From an uncultured Lachnospiraceae bacterium (GTDB lineage: Bacteria; Bacillota; Clostridia; Lachnospirales; Lachnospiraceae), in the NCBI GenBank assembly GCA_910585895.1, contig CAJUHY010000030.1, forward strand, positions 1-32,698: 32,698 nt of DNA, in the 5' to 3' direction. The notes beneath the pieces were generated by a model. That model saw nothing but the letters and a program-made list of their open reading frames with translations, was not told the origin of the DNA and searched no databases. The position numbers were made by a program, and so were the translations under genes. Below, in pieces: positions 16,459 to 23,558 of this stretch; the stretch's first letter is position 1; every line of letters starts with the position of its first letter.

Positions 16459-16806
16459 GTGAGCAAAACAAAGAAAAATTTTATGGATTATATTCCCGTC
16501 TGCAATCCCTTATATACCTGGGATGCAGACAAAAAGGGCATTGTCACCGTCCACGTGGAAAACCGGGGCTTTTATAATTGGATTGCACAAAAAGTTTTCA
16601 AACGCCCCCGCACCAGCCATATTGCCCTGGACAAATACGGAAGTTATGTATGGCGGCAGATGGACGGCAAACGCAACGTGCATGAAATTTCTAAGCTTGT
16701 GGCAGCACAATTCGGTGAGGAGGCCGAGCCTCTGATTCCACGGCTTGTGAAATATATTCAGATTTTATACCAGAATAAGTTCATAGGATATGTTAAAAAG
16801 ATTTAA
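16459..16806 (+). CDS. PqqD-like protein, lone
   Basis: The 115-residue soluble protein resembles PqqD-family RiPP recognition elements, a small winged-helix fold that binds leader peptides for radical SAM enzymes. The C-terminal half shows the family pattern: LDKYGSYVWRQMDGKRNVHEISKLVAAQFGEE, then a helix with Arg-Leu-Val and a final strand NKFIGYV. The N-terminal about 45 residues (IPVCNPLYTWDADKKGIVTVHVENRG) match the longer standalone PqqD relatives. The GTG at 16459 is preferred because AAAGGAG lies six bases upstream; the frame is open back to 16408. There is no radical SAM enzyme, precursor peptide or peptidase in the window. Its only partner is the OPT gene. Confidence 0.8.
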   Translation: MSKTKKNFMDYIPVCNPLYTWDADKKGIVTVHVENRGFYNWIAQKVFKRPRTSHIALDKYGSYVWRQMDGKRNVHEISKLVAAQFGEEAEPLIPRLVKYIQILYQNKFIGYVKKI

Positions 16807-16844
16807 GTTTCTCCATTTTGTGGTATCATAGTGCCAAAAGGTAT

Positions 16845-16893
16845 GGCTGCCGCAGTGAAAAACAGCATTTGTTTTATCCTCACTGCGGCAGCC
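16845..16893. terminator. Inverted repeat between convergent genes, probable bidirectional terminator
   Basis: GGCTGCCGCAGTGA (16845-16858) and TCACTGCGGCAGCC (16880-16893) are perfect 14-bp arms around a 21-base loop, between the PqqD-like gene and the end of feoB. The stem is GC-rich. T-runs after the stem are short on both strands. Confidence 0.65.
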
Positions 16894-16930
16894 CTATTTG
16901 TATATCTCTGCCAGTTAAACTGATAAATAT

Positions 16931-19123
16931 TTACTTTGCACCCGCTAATCCTTTCACTTTCACATTCAAGGCACTGCTTTCTTTATAAGGACGGAACAAC
17001 AGATAAATAAATCCAACTACCAAAAGAATTGCCACTATTGTTCCTAAGCCAAAGACGCCTGCTGTAATCCAGGTACCAATCTGGTAAATGCACAGCGCTA
17101 CGAGATAAGCAAGGAGGCACTGATACCCAATGGCAAACCAGAACCAGCGAATATTGTTCATCTCACGCTTGATGGCGCCCATCGCCGCAAAACAGGGAGC
17201 ACACAACAGATTAAATACCAGGAAAGAATATGCTGCCACTGCGCTCATATGACCCGCCAGCGTACCCCAGATTTCAGAACCATCCTCTGCAACCTCCGCA
17301 AATCCAAAAAGAATTCCAAAGGTCCCGACTACATTTTCCTTTGCCACCAGACCGGTGATAGCTGCCACCGCTGATTTCCAATCGCCCCAGCCAAGAGGAG
17401 CAAATATCCAGGCAAATCCATTGCCAATCATCGCCAGAATGCTGTGGTCTATTTCCATATCTTCCAACATACGGAACTTTCCGTCCACCCAGCCAAAATA
17501 AGTTGTAAACCAAATGAAAATTGTAGATAAGAGAATAACGGTTCCTGCTTTCTTAATGAAAGACCATCCGCGTTCCCACATGCTCCTGAGTACATTGCCC
17601 ACGGTAGGCAGATGGTAACTTGGAAGTTCCATCACAAACGGTGCCGGCTCTCCTGCAAACATCCATGTCTTCTTTAAGATAATTCCTGAACAGATAACTG
17701 CTGCAATTCCCACAAAAAAAGCGCTCCAGGACACCCACCATGCGTTGCCGAAAAAGGCACCGGCAATCAAAGCAATGATTGGCAGTTTTGCTCCGCATGG
17801 GATAAATGTAGTTGTCATTATCGTCATCTTACGGTCCCTGTCATTCTCAATTGTCCGTGAAGCCATAACGCCGGGCACACCGCAGCCAGTGCCGATTAGC
17901 ATAGGAATAAAAGATTTACCGGAAAGCCCGAATTTGCGGAAAATACGGTCCATGATAAACGCCACTCTCGCCATATAACCGCAGCTCTCCAAAAAGGCAA
18001 GAAACACAAACAGCACCAGCATCTGTGGCACAAAGCCCAATACCGCACCTACGCCGGCAACAATGCCATCCACTACCAGCCCCTGCAGCCAGGCAGCGCA
18101 GCCAATCGCTTCCAGCCCATTAGAAAAAAGTTCCGGTATCGCCGGAATATGAAGGCTTTCCACGCCAAACAGATTCCATCCATCGCTAAATACTCCGTCA
18201 TTTACCCAACCTGTCGCCCAGTCTCCCACTGTGCTGACAGAGACATAATAGACAATTGCCATCACAAACGCAAAAATCGGCAATGCCAGAATGCGGTTCG
18301 TCACTATCTTGTCAATCTTATCAGAAATGCTGAGTTCTGCTTTCCGCTGCTTGCTATGACATTCCCTGATAATAGAAGAAATATATACATAGCGCTCATT
18401 CGTAATAATGCTCTCTGTGTCATCATCCAACTCTTTCTCAATAGAAGCAATCTCTGCCGTCACATCTGGCACATGCTTCATCTGTGCAGCAATCTTATCA
18501 TCTTTCTCCAGCAATTTCACGGCAAAGAAACGTCTCTGCTCCTTCGGCACATCAGTTCCAAGCTTATCCTCAATCACATTTATTACGCCTTCCACTTCCG
18601 GCGCAAATTCATGCACCACCTTGGGCGCAGCCTTCTTTTGTGCAAGTTCCACTGCCTTTTGAGCCACTTCTTTTACGCCTGTGCCTTTCAATGCAGAGAT
18701 TTCCATCACCGGGCAGCCCAACTTTTCGCTCAGTTTACCAATATGTATCTTATCTCCATTTTTTGCAACAATGTCCATCATGTTCACAGCCATGACAACC
18801 GGAATTCCCAGTTCCATCAGTTGTGTAGTCAGGTACAGGTTACGCTCAATATTTGTCCCATCAACAATATTCAAAATGGCATCCGGACGTTCTCCAATCA
18901 GGTAATTCCTTGCCACTACTTCCTCAAGCGTATATGGAGACAGGGAATAAATTCCGGGCAGATCCATCACAGTGACACCCTTATTCCCTTTCAGTTTTCC
19001 CTCTTTCTTCTCAACCGTCACGCCTGGCCAATTCCCTACAAACTGGTTGGAACCGGTAAGCGCATTAAATAATGTTGTTTTCCCACTGTTGGGATTTCCT
19101 GCCAATGCTATTTTTACTGACAT
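16931..19123 (-). CDS. feoB: Ferrous iron transporter FeoB
   Basis: The 730-residue inner-membrane Fe(II) importer has an N-terminal G-protein domain: G1 GNPNSGKTT (9-17), G3 DLPG (54-57), G4 NMMD (114-117) and a G5 SALKGTG segment near 150. A helical GDI-like linker follows (about 170-270), then the membrane part with paired Gate motifs, including GCGVPGVMASRTIENDRDR and the conserved CAPCFAAMGAI near the C-terminus. Length is usual. Start 19123 has AGGAG seven bases upstream; the GTG at 19141 lies in front of the ribosome binding site. It follows two feoA genes and has its own DtxR-type box 80 bases ahead. Confidence 0.97.
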   Translation of the reverse strand: MSVKIALAGNPNSGKTTLFNALTGSNQFVGNWPGVTVEKKEGKLKGNKGVTVMDLPGIYSLSPYTLEEVVARNYLIGERPDAILNIVDGTNIERNLYLTTQLMELGIPVVMAVNMMDIVAKNGDKIHIGKLSEKLGCPVMEISALKGTGVKEVAQKAVELAQKKAAPKVVHEFAPEVEGVINVIEDKLGTDVPKEQRRFFAVKLLEKDDKIAAQMKHVPDVTAEIASIEKELDDDTESIITNERYVYISSIIRECHSKQRKAELSISDKIDKIVTNRILALPIFAFVMAIVYYVSVSTVGDWATGWVNDGVFSDGWNLFGVESLHIPAIPELFSNGLEAIGCAAWLQGLVVDGIVAGVGAVLGFVPQMLVLFVFLAFLESCGYMARVAFIMDRIFRKFGLSGKSFIPMLIGTGCGVPGVMASRTIENDRDRKMTIMTTTFIPCGAKLPIIALIAGAFFGNAWWVSWSAFFVGIAAVICSGIILKKTWMFAGEPAPFVMELPSYHLPTVGNVLRSMWERGWSFIKKAGTVILLSTIFIWFTTYFGWVDGKFRMLEDMEIDHSILAMIGNGFAWIFAPLGWGDWKSAVAAITGLVAKENVVGTFGILFGFAEVAEDGSEIWGTLAGHMSAVAAYSFLVFNLLCAPCFAAMGAIKREMNNIRWFWFAIGYQCLLAYLVALCIYQIGTWITAGVFGLGTIVAILLVVGFIYLLFRPYKESSALNVKVKGLAGAK

Positions 19124-19202
19124 TTTTTCTCTCCTATCCACATTTTTAATTGGACTATTTCTTCATTTGCTGCCACCACATGTTTGTCTATGCTGACTTT
19201 TA

Positions 19203-19216
19203 TTAGTATAGACTAA
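19203..19216. promoter_or_regulatory. DtxR-type box in front of feoB
   Basis: TTAGTATAGACTAA is an inverted repeat TTAG-N6-CTAA in the gap between feoA and feoB. It differs at only two positions from the box over the feoA promoter. On the minus strand a TATACT lies inside it, so feoB may have an internal repressible promoter, although no good -35 is visible. Confidence 0.65.
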
Positions 19217-19235
19217 CCAACAATTAAAAAAATAA

Positions 19236-19457
19236 TCACATTACTTCAATCATTTCCGCATCTGCCTTCCGCAACGACAATTCATACCCGCGCACAGTAA
19301 CCTCCACAGGGTCCCCCAGCGGCGCAACCTTCCTCACAGACACGTCCACGCCCTTGGTAATGCCCATATCCATAATCCGCCGTTTTACCGGACCCTCGCC
19401 ATGCAATTTTGCAACTTTTACTGTTTTCCCACAGGGAACCTGCTTTAATGTCTTCAT
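19236..19457 (-). CDS. feoA: FeoA family protein, second copy
   Basis: The 73-residue SH3-like cytoplasmic protein is thought to bind the FeoB G-domain and tune iron uptake. The family pattern is visible: LKQVPCGKTVKVAKL, VKRRIMDMGITKGVDVSV, then APLGDPVEVTVRGYELSLRKADAEMI. Start 19457 has GGAAGG about nine bases upstream; in-frame starts back to 19481 overlap the preceding gene. It sits 20 bases after the other feoA and 112 before feoB. It is the more canonical of the two copies. Confidence 0.93.
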   Translation of the reverse strand: MKTLKQVPCGKTVKVAKLHGEGPVKRRIMDMGITKGVDVSVRKVAPLGDPVEVTVRGYELSLRKADAEMIEVM

Positions 19458-19477
19458 CCTTTTTCCTTCCTTTTCAG

Positions 19478-19687
19478 TCAAATCATGATTTTATTTGCCA
19501 TATCCCGATTGATGGCGACCCTTGACTCTTTGACATTCACAATCATATTGCCGCCAATCTCCGATACAACCGTCACTTTACTTCCGTTTACAAAACCAAG
19601 GTTTTCCAGAAATCTCCTGGTCTCCTCCTTTCCGCCAACTTTCTTGATGACATTGGCTTCTCCTGCTCGTGCCATAGTCAACGGCAT
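19478..19687 (-). CDS. feoA: FeoA family protein, first copy
   Basis: The 69-residue protein has the FeoA core: IKKVGGKEETRRFLENLGFVNGSKVTVVSEIGGNMIVNVKESRVAINRDMANKI. It differs clearly from the second copy, so this is an old duplication, as in many Clostridia where feoA-feoA-feoB is usual. Start 19687 has AGGAG nine bases upstream; the ATG at 19696 is too close to it. It is first in the operon, under the promoter at 19735-19763 that carries the iron box. Confidence 0.9.
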   Translation of the reverse strand: MPLTMARAGEANVIKKVGGKEETRRFLENLGFVNGSKVTVVSEIGGNMIVNVKESRVAINRDMANKIMI

Positions 19688-19731
19688 CACAATCATCTCC
19701 TTCTTTCATCTTAATATTATTTCTTTTCGTT

Positions 19732-19747
19732 GTTAGTATACGCTAAC
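19732..19747. promoter_or_regulatory. DtxR-type box over the feoA promoter
   Basis: GTTAGTATACGCTAAC is an inverted repeat GTTAG-N6-CTAAC. It covers the whole -10 (19735-19740) of the feoA promoter, so a bound repressor would block polymerase. A second CTAA/TTAG pair (19743-19756) flanks it toward the -35. The shape matches the TTAG...CTAA core known for DtxR/IdeR sites. Confidence 0.75.
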
Positions 19748-19763
19748 TCTTATTAGTTGTCAA
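19735..19763 (-). promoter_or_regulatory. Sigma-A promoter of feoA-feoA-feoB
   Basis: The minus strand reads consensus TTGACA (19758-19763), exactly 17 bases, then TATACT (19735-19740), 47 bases ahead of the first feoA start. Confidence 0.85.
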
Positions 19764-19789
19764 TAACTTTTTTTCAATTTGAAAAACAT

Positions 19790-19818
19790 TTGCCATTTCA
19801 CAGTCTATCCAGTATACT
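19790..19818 (+). promoter_or_regulatory. Promoter of the DtxR-family gene
   Basis: TTGCCA (19790-19795), 17 bases, then TATACT (19813-19818), 41 bases before the start. A perfect 10-bp palindrome GGTAGCTACC (19824-19833) sits at the expected transcription start and could be a separate operator. Confidence 0.65.
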
Positions 19819-19859
19819 TATATGGTAGCTACCAATTTGTTTACATGAGGACCATAAGA

Positions 19860-20231
19860 ATGAAAAATACGGAATCTGCTGAAAACTATCTGGAAACCAT
19901 TCTGATTCTGAGCCAAAAACTTCCGGTAGTCCGTTCCATAGATATTGCCGCAGAACTCGGCTTTAAAAAATCAAGTGTAAGCGTTGCCATGAAGCATCTG
20001 CGGGAAAATGGACACATTGTGATGTCATCTGCCGGATTTATTACATTGACAGAAACGGGCAAAGAAATTGCCGACATGATTTATGAAAGACACAGTTTTC
20101 TTTCCTCCTGGCTGATTAGCTTAGGCGTTGACGAGAAAATTGCTCTGGAAGATGCCTGCCGCATAGAACATGTAATCAGCAAAGAAAGTTTTGCTGCCAT
20201 CAAACACAAGGTAGGGGAATTTGAAAAATAA
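19860..20231 (+). CDS. Short DtxR/MntR-family metal-dependent repressor
   Basis: The 123-residue DNA-binding protein is predicted to repress iron uptake when Fe(II) is bound. Residues 1-70 form the winged helix, with recognition region GFKKSSVSVAMKHLREN (34-50). The dimer/metal domain follows (72-123). By alignment from memory with MntR and DtxR, the metal-site positions are Asn9, Glu12, His78, Cys100, Glu103 and His104. ACRIEHVIS copies the Cys-Glu-His of iron-type DtxR rather than the Glu of manganese-type MntR. It lacks the SH3 tail of long DtxR. Start 19860 is chosen because the promoter lies downstream of the ATG at 19779; ATG 19845 is possible. Divergent from feoA. Confidence 0.88.
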   Translation: MKNTESAENYLETILILSQKLPVVRSIDIAAELGFKKSSVSVAMKHLRENGHIVMSSAGFITLTETGKEIADMIYERHSFLSSWLISLGVDEKIALEDACRIEHVISKESFAAIKHKVGEFEK

Positions 20232-20253
20232 CCGTTCAGCCAGCCAAAACAAA

Positions 20254-20305
20254 TCGGGGAAAATCTGTGCATGCCTTCTCAGGCATATAGCACGATTTTC
20301 CCCGA
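20254..20305. terminator. Hairpin between convergent genes, probable bidirectional terminator
   Basis: TCGGGGAAAATC (20254-20265) pairs perfectly with GATTTTCCCCGA (20294-20305), with an inner stem ATGCCT/AGGCAT around TCTC. It lies between the DtxR-type gene and the end of the HD-GYP gene. Confidence 0.7.
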
Positions 20306-20327
20306 CATATTTCAAGTGAATAAACGG

Positions 20328-21419
20328 TTACATTATTATTATATTATTACATCTCATATCTCTTCCTAAATCGTATATCTTCCCGCTATCTATCCCTACC
20401 ACCTTAGGGCGCAGTATATAACCTGGGTTATTCTGAACGACTTTCGCTTTCTCGCCGTTACTGAGCTGCACAATTGTGTCTACCGGATACAAAATCATGC
20501 TTTCCAGAAAACTTCTCATGACTTCAAGGTCCAGTTCCTGAGTCATGGACATAATCATTTCCACGGCATCCCTCTGCGAAAATGCTTTCTTATAAGAACG
20601 CTCCGTCACAAGTGCATCGTAAATATCAACAACCGACAGTATCTTGGCAAATAAGTGCATCTTATCCGAGGAAACACCAAGCGGATAACCCCTGCCGTTC
20701 ATTTTCTCATGATGCTGCAGCACACCCAACAATATTGCTGGGGAATAGCCCTCTTTCTCCTTCAAAATCTCATAGCCATAGACGGAATGCTGTTTCATAA
20801 TCTCAAATTCTTCCTCACTGAGCCTTCCAGGCTTATTGAGCACTTCATTGGGGATTTTGGACTTTCCAAGGTCATGGAGCAGCCCGGCAATTCCTATCTC
20901 GTATACTTCCTTTTCATTCAGCCCATGCTGCTTCGCCACTATCATCGCCATCGTGGCAACATCCACACTATGCTTAAAAGTATATTCATCGCTAATCTTC
21001 AAGGTACTGATATCGACCGCTATCGCCTCATTGTCAGAAATAGCGCGCATCAACTCACCGGTAATCTTATCTGTGGCATCTGCAAAATCCTGTGTTTCCG
21101 TGTTATTGTAAAGATACTGAATACCTTCCGCCACACGTTTCTTCACGCTTTCCGTGAGCTTGACCTTTGCCCGGTCCTCAACCCTGGTCTTTTCAATGAC
21201 GCTCTTTGCCAGAAGCGAGATATTTTCCTCATCAGGGTCTTCCTCGCCCTCCCGGATATAGACACCATTAATCCCAAGCTTCAGTAAGGAATCAATCAGA
21301 TACTCATCCATCAACGCTCCGCGGGCAATCAAAATACGACCTCTGCGGTCTACAATTGCCTGGTCAATTTTCATTCCTTCTTGTAAGGACCTGGTCCTCA
21401 TGAAAATTCTTTTAACCAC
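20328..21419 (-). CDS. HD-GYP domain phosphodiesterase
   Basis: The 363-residue cytoplasmic protein is predicted to hydrolyse cyclic di-GMP or a related dinucleotide. The N-terminus (about 1-60) has the SLQEGMKIDQAIVD strand pattern common in this family. The catalytic HD-GYP domain (about 140-310) has HD at 182-183 in LLHDLGK, HHEKMNGRGYP (236-246) and Asp265 in VVDIYDAL. A short C-terminal beta domain follows (VQLSNGEKAKVVQNNPGY). The GTG at 21419 is preferred: AGAGG lies 8-9 bases ahead, while an ATG at 21512 sits at the expected transcription start and ATG 21401 lacks a ribosome binding site. Regulatory partner of the GGDEF protein at 8769-10709 is possible. Confidence 0.88.
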   Translation of the reverse strand: MVKRIFMRTRSLQEGMKIDQAIVDRRGRILIARGALMDEYLIDSLLKLGINGVYIREGEEDPDEENISLLAKSVIEKTRVEDRAKVKLTESVKKRVAEGIQYLYNNTETQDFADATDKITGELMRAISDNEAIAVDISTLKISDEYTFKHSVDVATMAMIVAKQHGLNEKEVYEIGIAGLLHDLGKSKIPNEVLNKPGRLSEEEFEIMKQHSVYGYEILKEKEGYSPAILLGVLQHHEKMNGRGYPLGVSSDKMHLFAKILSVVDIYDALVTERSYKKAFSQRDAVEMIMSMTQELDLEVMRSFLESMILYPVDTIVQLSNGEKAKVVQNNPGYILRPKVVGIDSGKIYDLGRDMRCNNIIIM

Positions 21420-21519
21420 AAGATTTACCTCTGCATCCGATACAAAAATACGGCTGTTTCTTTCTTGTGCCTCACAAATATGCACAAATATATATCTGGT
21501 GTATACCACCATATTATTG

Positions 21520-21548
21520 ATTATACACTATCTTTGCATAAATTCCAA
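21520..21548 (-). promoter_or_regulatory. Promoter of the HD-GYP gene
   Basis: The minus strand reads TTGGAA (21543-21548), 17 bases, then perfect TATAAT (21520-21525). The implied transcription start near 21513 argues for a start codon inside the longer open frame. Confidence 0.65.
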
Positions 21549-21610
21549 CTACAAATTCCATTTCTGCCGGCCAGCAGACAACGGTTCAGATTTGAATTTT
21601 TCAAACACAG

Positions 21611-23530
21611 CTACTTTCCTATGGCGCCTATTTTCTGAGATCTGATGCCATTAAATACCGTCTTATCCAATGTCCTGTATGCCCTTATTCTGTAATAGCG
21701 TTTGACATTCTTCTTAATCTTCACACTATTATCGGTATAACTGGTCGTAGATTTTGAAGTAATTCTTGCGATTTCTTTATATCCTGAATGTTTCTTCGTA
21801 GAACTATAAATAACATACCCGGTTGCCCTCGTGTTTTTCTTCCAGGTCAGCTTAGCATATTTACTTGAAGTCAGCTTCACCTTGAGGGTTGGCGCTTTCA
21901 GTATAATCCCTCTGGCGCTGCCGCTCATAGAACTTGCACAGTACGAGTAAGAATTTTTAGCCACAATTTTATAATGATAATATTTATTCACCGCTGCCGT
22001 TTTGTCTGTATATGACGCCTTTTTACTGGTTCCTATCAACTGATAAGTTCCATTCTTAGTGGTGGAGCGGTAAATTTCGTAACTGGATGCCCTTTCCACT
22101 GCATCCCAGGTAACCTTAAGGTTTCCAAATTTTGCTGTGGCTGTCGGATTGCCGGTCGAACTCACCTTAACGCCAGTCGGAGTATCACAGTTTACATACA
22201 ACACATACGATGCTGTATCTGTGTCATCATCCAGATTCTTGACCGTTATTGTAGTCTTGCCGGATGCTTTCACGGTAACAAGACCGGTTGACGAATCCAC
22301 CGTCGCAACCGCTTTGTTACCCACAGACCACTTCAGATTGCTCTGATTCGTCTGCGGCACAATCAGAATCTTATCGCCCTTCCCAGCCAGATAATACTCT
22401 TTGGCAAAAGACAGCGGCTTCTTTACAATGATACTGCAAAAATCCTGCAGTCCATCCGGAGTTTCTGCCATAACAATAGTATTTCCTGGTTTTTCTGCCT
22501 TTACTGTCCCACTTACCGCATCCACAGCCGCCACGCTGGGGTCAAAACTCTTATAAGTAACCTGGGAAGAATCTGACAGACGGCTTGTTACGGTGGCCTG
22601 TAATTTAGATGTCTTTCCTTGTTGTAACATAATACTTTTCTGATTGAGTACAATGGAATCCGAGGGCAAGAAAGATATTTTCCAAAGTTCCTCTTTTGTA
22701 AGGTTGCAATTAGATAAAGTTGCCTTTAAAGGGTCTGGAACTACCCCGAAAATCCTCTGGTAAAAACAGCAGGCTGCCAGATAATATCCTGCATAAGTCG
22801 GATGCCGGGCATCATTTCTAACCATATTTATCTCTGGATACAATGTGTTTATGCGGTAAGAATGCATCCCCACCATTACCGCCTCAACACCAAATCTATG
22901 TTCCAGTTCCTTAAATGCCGCCGCAAGGTACAGTTCCATCTCACCCGTTGTCAGCAGCCTGGGCGTACCATTGACATTGATAGTTTTGCCGTCACTAAAC
23001 GCTGCATTCATATACAGCAGCACTGTTGCCTGCGGCTGAAAAAGTTTTACTGTTTGCTGCAGTTTTTCCACCGCTGGAGCTGTTAAATCTTCAAAATGCT
23101 CAATCGATCCCGTAGTCTGTTCCTGAAATATAACATAATCCCATTGTTCATTTACCAAAAGGGTAATCAACTCTTTATGATAAGAAATACGATTCTTATT
23201 CATCCCTGCATAATAAGAAAGCTTTGCCCCACCATGAGACAATGTCGCCACCTCAAGGTTGCGCCCTTCTGCCGCTGCCAACTCCACCAATGGACGTTCC
23301 ACAGAATAAGTAACACTGCTTGACACCACTGCCGTGGAAAAACTGTTCCCCACAATCAGGACGCGGATCGCTTTCTCCTCGCCTGGCTTTGTATCTTCTC
23401 CTGTCCCATCATCAGGAGATACTTTAGCTGTTGTGCTTACACTGTAAGATAGTTCTGATCCCGCATACGCTTCCATGCAACTCATACTGCTCAATACCAG
23501 AATGCACAGTAAACATACAAATTTTTTCAT
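21611..23530 (-). CDS. Secreted SGNH-like hydrolase (DUF4886-like) with Big2 and Fn3 domains
   Basis: The 639-residue extracellular protein has a signal peptide likely cut after AYA (residue 23). An SGNH-type domain (about 55-270) has block I GNSFS (61-65, nucleophile Ser63), the SHGGAKL segment (98-104) and a C-terminal Asp240-x-x-His243 pair in NDARHPTYAG. The arrangement recalls DUF4886 and carbohydrate esterases. Two Big2-like domains follow (about 290-370 and 375-446; FDPSVAAVDAVSGTVKA), then two Fn3-like modules (about 450-540 and 548-639). AAGGAGGG precedes the ATG. It begins 28 bases after the ilvA stop. Substrate unknown; deacetylation of a plant or host glycan is a guess. Confidence 0.82.
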   Translation of the reverse strand: MKKFVCLLCILVLSSMSCMEAYAGSELSYSVSTTAKVSPDDGTGEDTKPGEEKAIRVLIVGNSFSTAVVSSSVTYSVERPLVELAAAEGRNLEVATLSHGGAKLSYYAGMNKNRISYHKELITLLVNEQWDYVIFQEQTTGSIEHFEDLTAPAVEKLQQTVKLFQPQATVLLYMNAAFSDGKTINVNGTPRLLTTGEMELYLAAAFKELEHRFGVEAVMVGMHSYRINTLYPEINMVRNDARHPTYAGYYLAACCFYQRIFGVVPDPLKATLSNCNLTKEELWKISFLPSDSIVLNQKSIMLQQGKTSKLQATVTSRLSDSSQVTYKSFDPSVAAVDAVSGTVKAEKPGNTIVMAETPDGLQDFCSIIVKKPLSFAKEYYLAGKGDKILIVPQTNQSNLKWSVGNKAVATVDSSTGLVTVKASGKTTITVKNLDDDTDTASYVLYVNCDTPTGVKVSSTGNPTATAKFGNLKVTWDAVERASSYEIYRSTTKNGTYQLIGTSKKASYTDKTAAVNKYYHYKIVAKNSYSYCASSMSGSARGIILKAPTLKVKLTSSKYAKLTWKKNTRATGYVIYSSTKKHSGYKEIARITSKSTTSYTDNSVKIKKNVKRYYRIRAYRTLDKTVFNGIRSQKIGAIGK

Positions 23531-23558
23531 TTGTTCCCTCCTTCAATATATAGTTCGT

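Noticed and set aside
16459..16806. PqqD-like gene as evidence of a RiPP biosynthesis cluster
   Set aside because: No precursor peptide, radical SAM enzyme or peptidase is present in the window.
18149..19072. 307-residue plus-strand frame opposite feoB
   Set aside because: His/Cys/Phe-rich composition typical of an antisense shadow; feoB is unambiguous on the other strand.
19150..19182. Tiny ORF MWWQQMKK between feoA and feoB on the minus strand
   Set aside because: Only eight codons, no ribosome binding site and no known small feo peptide it resembles.
19779..19859. Upstream ATG extending the DtxR-type protein by 27 residues
   Set aside because: The promoter for the gene lies downstream of this ATG and the extension has no family similarity.
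8769..21419. GGDEF and HD-GYP genes as one cyclic di-GMP operon
   Set aside because: They are about 10 kb apart, separated by divergent operons and terminators; only a functional link through the shared messenger is possible.
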